From: Sulfitobacter sp.
GTDB taxonomy: Bacteria > Pseudomonadota > Alphaproteobacteria > Rhodobacterales > Rhodobacteraceae
DNA: 8,417 nucleotides
Assembly (NCBI GenBank): GCA_024636395.1
Contig: JAGXHD010000087.1
Location: forward strand, 1 to 8,417
Direction: 5' to 3'
Made by a program: the position numbers and the translations under genes. Of this stretch, positions 6,282-8,417 are shown one piece after another; positions within the stretch are counted from its first letter, which is position 1; every line of letters starts with the position of its first letter. The notes under the pieces are model-generated. The model saw only the letters and a list, made by a program, of their open reading frames with translations, did no database searches and was not told the origin of the DNA.

Positions 6282-7423
6282 TGCAGCGCGGCTTTGCGCC
6301 CGAAGAATTCAGCGCCCGAACCGTGCGCGCGCAAAAGCTGATGCAGGCCGCCGGGATGGACGCGCTGCTGCTTAGCTGTGAGGCCGATATCCGTTATTTC
6401 ACCGGCTTTCTTACACGCTTCTGGGAGAGCCCGACGCGCCCCTGGTTTGTCGTGGTGCCCGCCGCCGGCAAGCCTGTGGCAGTGATCCCGTCCATCGGTG
6501 AGGCGCTGATGGCGCAGACCTGGCTTGATGATATCCGCACCTGGCGCGCGCCCGATCCTGCGGATGATGGTATCAGCCTTCTGGTTGACACCCTCAACGA
6601 GCTTGGCCCCCGCAGTATCGGCACGCCGATGGGCGCCGAGAGCTATTTGCGGATGCCGCTGGCCAGCTGGGCGCAGGTGCAGGCGGGATTGCGCGGTGCA
6701 GTGCGCGATGACGGCGGCATCGTCGCGCGCCTGCGGGCGGTCAAATCTTCTGCCGAGATTGCCAAGATCGAGCGGGCCTGCGCCATCGCGGGCCGCGCGT
6801 TCGGCCGCGTGCCGCAGATCGCGGCGGTGGGCGTGCCCCTGTCGCAGGTGTTTCGCGATTTCCAGCGCCTCTGTCTGGAGGAGGGTGCCGATTGGGTGCC
6901 CTATCTGGCGGGGGGCTGCGCGCAGGGTGGATACGGGGATGTGATCTCGCCTGCCGGTGATGCGCCGCTGGCCCCCGGCGATGTGCTGATGCTCGATACC
7001 GGCTTGGTCTGGGATGGGTATTTCAGCGATTTTGACCGGAATTTCAGTGTGGGACCTGCGGCGGCTGAAACCATTGGCGCCCACGCGCGCCTCATCGAGG
7101 CGATTGAGGCGGCGGCAGATATTGCGCGTTCGGGTACCACTGCCGCAGAACTTTTCATCGCGATGGACCGGATTGTGACCGGCGGAGCGGGTGGCTCCGA
7201 TGCGGGCCGGCTGGGGCATGGATTGGGGATGCAGTTGACTGAAGGCCTCTCGCTTATCGCGCAGGATCATACGGTTCTCGAGCCGGGTATGGTCATTACA
7301 CTGGAGCCAGGACTCCAGATCGCGGAAGGCAAGATTATGGTCCACGAAGAGGATATAGTGATCACGGACGGAGCGCCGCGCTTTTTGTCGCCGCGTGCAG
7401 GCCGGGAGATCATGGAGATATGA
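6281..7423 (+). CDS. M24-family metallohydrolase (Xaa-Pro dipeptidase / ectoine hydrolase-like)
   Basis: A 380-residue pita-bread-fold metallohydrolase, probably cytosolic. The N-terminal creatinase-type domain (about 1-150) is followed by the M24 catalytic domain. All five dinuclear-metal ligands can be placed: D239 in MLDTG, D250 in YFSDFDRNF, H313 in LGHGLG, E342 in TLEPG and E357 in VHEED. The family includes aminopeptidase P, prolidase, creatinase and ectoine hydrolase DoeA. SDFDRNF, in place of the aminopeptidase-type DxTRTF, is a feature I associate with DoeA-like proteins. Given neighbours resembling EutB and EutA, hydrolysis of a small cyclic or N-acyl compound is more likely than peptide cleavage; this is inference. 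The ATG at 6281 follows AAGGA (6268-6272) by eight bases; a GTG immediately before it would add one residue. The start overlaps the lyase stop by one base and the stop overlaps the next gene by four, so the three genes are co-translated. Confidence 0.88.
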   Translation: MQRGFAPEEFSARTVRAQKLMQAAGMDALLLSCEADIRYFTGFLTRFWESPTRPWFVVVPAAGKPVAVIPSIGEALMAQTWLDDIRTWRAPDPADDGISLLVDTLNELGPRSIGTPMGAESYLRMPLASWAQVQAGLRGAVRDDGGIVARLRAVKSSAEIAKIERACAIAGRAFGRVPQIAAVGVPLSQVFRDFQRLCLEEGADWVPYLAGGCAQGGYGDVISPAGDAPLAPGDVLMLDTGLVWDGYFSDFDRNFSVGPAAAETIGAHARLIEAIEAAADIARSGTTAAELFIAMDRIVTGGAGGSDAGRLGHGLGMQLTEGLSLIAQDHTVLEPGMVITLEPGLQIAEGKIMVHEEDIVITDGAPRFLSPRAGREIMEI

Positions 7424-8166
7424 CGCGCTACAGTTACAGCCAAGCGCCCGATGGCCCCGCGCCGCTGGGGATGATTGTTTTGCAGGTGGACGAGACGCTT
7501 GAAGGTGATCTGCGCCGCATGCTGCCTGCGGATGCCCCCCTTTTTATCACGCGTGTGGCAAGTGCGCCGACAGTGACGCCAGAGAACCTGCGCGCGATGT
7601 CGGGGCAGCTTACGGCCGCCGCCGCCATGCTGCCACAGGCGTTGCCCTACGCCATGGTCGGGTATGGCTGTACATCAGCGTCAGCCGAAATCGGGACGGC
7701 GCAGGTGGCGGCCCTCATTGGAGCGGGGGTAAGCACCGCCCACGTGACCGATCCGTTGAGTGCGCTGGTCGCCTCCTGTGTTGTGCTCGGGATCACGCGG
7801 CTCGCGCTTTTGTCGCCCTACACGGCAGATGTGTCCGACAAGCTACGGGGCGCGCTGGCACAGGCTGGCATTGCGACACCCATATTCGGCAGCTTTGAAG
7901 AAGCCAGCGAGGCCGCCGTGGTAAGGATCGCGCCGCAGTCGATCGTTAACGCGGCCTGCGATCTAGCTGCGCAAGGAGGGACGCAGGCGATTTTCCTTTC
8001 TTGCACCAATCTACGCACGCTGGACGTGATCGCGGAAATCGAGGACCGTACTGGGCTACCCTGCCTGTCGAGCAATCAGGTGTTAGGCTGGCAGCTTGGC
8101 CTGCGGATAGGTGGTGGCGCAGTGATCCCGGGGAGGCTCGGTGGCGCGCCACGTGTGCCCGCGTGA
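7420..8166 (+). CDS. Asp/Glu racemase-superfamily protein, EutA / maleate isomerase / arylmalonate decarboxylase-like
   Basis: A 248-residue protein of the two-domain Asp/Glu racemase fold, probably cytosolic. The opening GMIVLQVDETLEGDLRRML (17-35) and the segment ITRVASAPTVTP resemble EutA-type proteins. The two catalytic-site cysteines of racemases and maleate cis-trans isomerases are both present: C84 in GYGCTSAS and C195 in LSCTNLRT. Arylmalonate decarboxylase keeps only one, so an isomerase or racemase is the better guess. EutA acts with EutB and EutC in hydroxyectoine use, probably on a hydroxylated diaminobutyrate or related amino acid; here EutC is missing from view. The ATG overlaps the hydrolase stop (ATGA). 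A GGAG at 7414-7417 is very close and GGGAG at 7404-7408 a little far, so coupling to the upstream gene probably matters. It is the last gene of the cluster; no clear terminator hairpin follows it. Confidence 0.85.
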   Translation: MTRYSYSQAPDGPAPLGMIVLQVDETLEGDLRRMLPADAPLFITRVASAPTVTPENLRAMSGQLTAAAAMLPQALPYAMVGYGCTSASAEIGTAQVAALIGAGVSTAHVTDPLSALVASCVVLGITRLALLSPYTADVSDKLRGALAQAGIATPIFGSFEEASEAAVVRIAPQSIVNAACDLAAQGGTQAIFLSCTNLRTLDVIAEIEDRTGLPCLSSNQVLGWQLGLRIGGGAVIPGRLGGAPRVPA

Positions 8167-8244
8167 ATTTAAGCCCCCAGTCTGACAATCCCTTGCCCCT
8201 GCATCTTAACGCTCCCGCGCTGATGTCCTAGTTGAGATCTGTGT

Positions 8245-8284
8245 GCGGGCGTTGTGTAATGGTTAAGACCTCAGTTTTCCAAAC
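8245..8284 (+). pseudogene. 5' half of a tRNA-Gly(UCC)-like gene, broken after tRNA position 40
   Basis: Read as a tRNA, these 40 bases give acceptor strand GCGGGCG, T8, a D arm with loop AATGGTTA (A14, G18G19) and one stem mismatch, anticodon stem TCAGT, and loop TTTCCAA with anticodon TCC, T33 and A37. The 3' anticodon stem begins AC as expected and then diverges from ACTGA to ACAAA. No T-loop (GGTTCGA) and no matching CGCCCGC 3' acceptor strand appear before the window ends. It is therefore a broken or interrupted tRNA gene. Possible origins are a recombination scar at an attachment site, decay, or a large insertion whose far side lies outside the window. Confidence 0.55.
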
Positions 8285-8417
8285 AAAGCTTCTGAGTTTC
8301 CTGCTGTTTCATTGTCATTCTTAGTCGTTCTATTCATTGACTTATATTGTTCCTCCTGATGTTTTGAATAGCACCAGCATTCAGTTTGAAACCGATAAAA
8401 AGCAGACAGTATTATGC
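8263..8417 (-). CDS. Possible 3' end of an unknown gene entering from the right edge
   Basis: On the minus strand a frame is open from the window edge for 50 codons and stops with TAA at 8265-8263, inside the tRNA-like fragment. The residues are polar, with a C-terminal part reading roughly KNDNETAGNSEALFGKLRS, and match nothing I recognise. Its base composition is AT-rich, unlike the rest of the window. Fifty open codons in such DNA can arise by chance, so this is only a candidate. An internal ATG (8337-8335) has an AGGAGG 14 bases before it, too distant to count as a good start. Confidence 0.2.
   Translation of the reverse strand, partial: IILSAFYRFQTECWCYSKHQEEQYKSMNRTTKNDNETAGNSEALFGKLRS
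8285..8417. other. AT-rich segment, possible edge of acquired DNA
   Basis: By hand count 48 of 133 bases are G or C (about 36%), in sharp contrast to the GC-rich genes to its left. The change begins where the tRNA-Gly match ends. Apart from the weak minus-strand frame I see no gene, repeat or convincing promoter here. Confidence 0.5.

Noticed and set aside
5969..7345. A 458-codon open frame on the minus strand across the M24 hydrolase gene
   Set aside because: It is antisense to a protein with all family motifs and metal ligands, has a low-complexity Arg/His/Ala-rich translation typical of GC-rich shadows, and matches no family.
6281..7423. M24 protein as the DMSP lyase DddP, which is also an M24-fold protein in marine Roseobacters
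   Set aside because: It lacks the longer N-terminal region and characteristic opening of DddP, is about 65 residues shorter, and its neighbours fit ectoine-type enzymes better.
8263..8337. A 24-codon minus-strand small gene preceded by AGGAGG (8357-8352)
   Set aside because: The spacing of 14 bases to the ATG is too long, and the same frame continues open upstream, so it is more simply part of the longer frame or noise.
8337..8370. TTGACT with TTGAATA as a promoter in the AT-rich tail
   Set aside because: The spacing is about 21 bases and the second element is a poor -10; AT-rich DNA gives such matches by chance.

Overview
This is a GC-rich chromosomal segment from an alphaproteobacterium, most likely of the Rhodobacteraceae/Roseobacter type. 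That placement is an inference from the gene content, the base composition and the style of the encoded proteins; there is no rRNA or other phylogenetic marker. Every confident gene lies on the + strand.

Region by region: (1) positions 3-1007 hold a class III alcohol dehydrogenase (S-(hydroxymethyl)glutathione dehydrogenase), cut at its N terminus by the window edge. (2) A 91-bp gap carries two overlapping, mutually exclusive inverted repeats just before the next ribosome binding site. (3) Positions 1099-5161 form a tight cluster: a short-chain dehydrogenase, a [2Fe-2S] subunit, a Tat-exported molybdopterin large subunit of the isoquinoline 1-oxidoreductase (IorAB) type, and a secreted diheme c-type cytochrome. 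The last three make a plausible periplasmic hydroxylase or aldehyde oxidase that passes electrons from Moco through Fe-S to heme c, with no FAD subunit. (4) After an 82-bp gap, positions 5244-8166 hold a second cluster whose genes overlap or abut: a PLP-dependent lyase resembling diaminopropionate ammonia-lyase, an M24-family metallohydrolase resembling ectoine hydrolase, and an Asp/Glu-racemase-fold protein resembling EutA. (5) From 8167 the coding density drops. A 40-nt sequence matching the 5' half of a tRNA-Gly(UCC) breaks off at tRNA position 40 and runs into AT-rich DNA (about 36% GC by hand count over 8285-8417). A minus-strand reading frame is open there to the window edge. This looks like the boundary of an acquired segment.

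The first cluster reads as oxidative processing of an alcohol, aldehyde or N-heterocycle. The second reads as catabolism of a small amino-acid-like or cyclic amidine compound, using enzyme types also found in ectoine/hydroxyectoine degradation (DoeA, EutA, EutB) but without EutC, DoeB, a transporter or a regulator in view. The natural substrates of both clusters cannot be read from the sequence. They are the parts of the window most likely to hide undescribed biochemistry.
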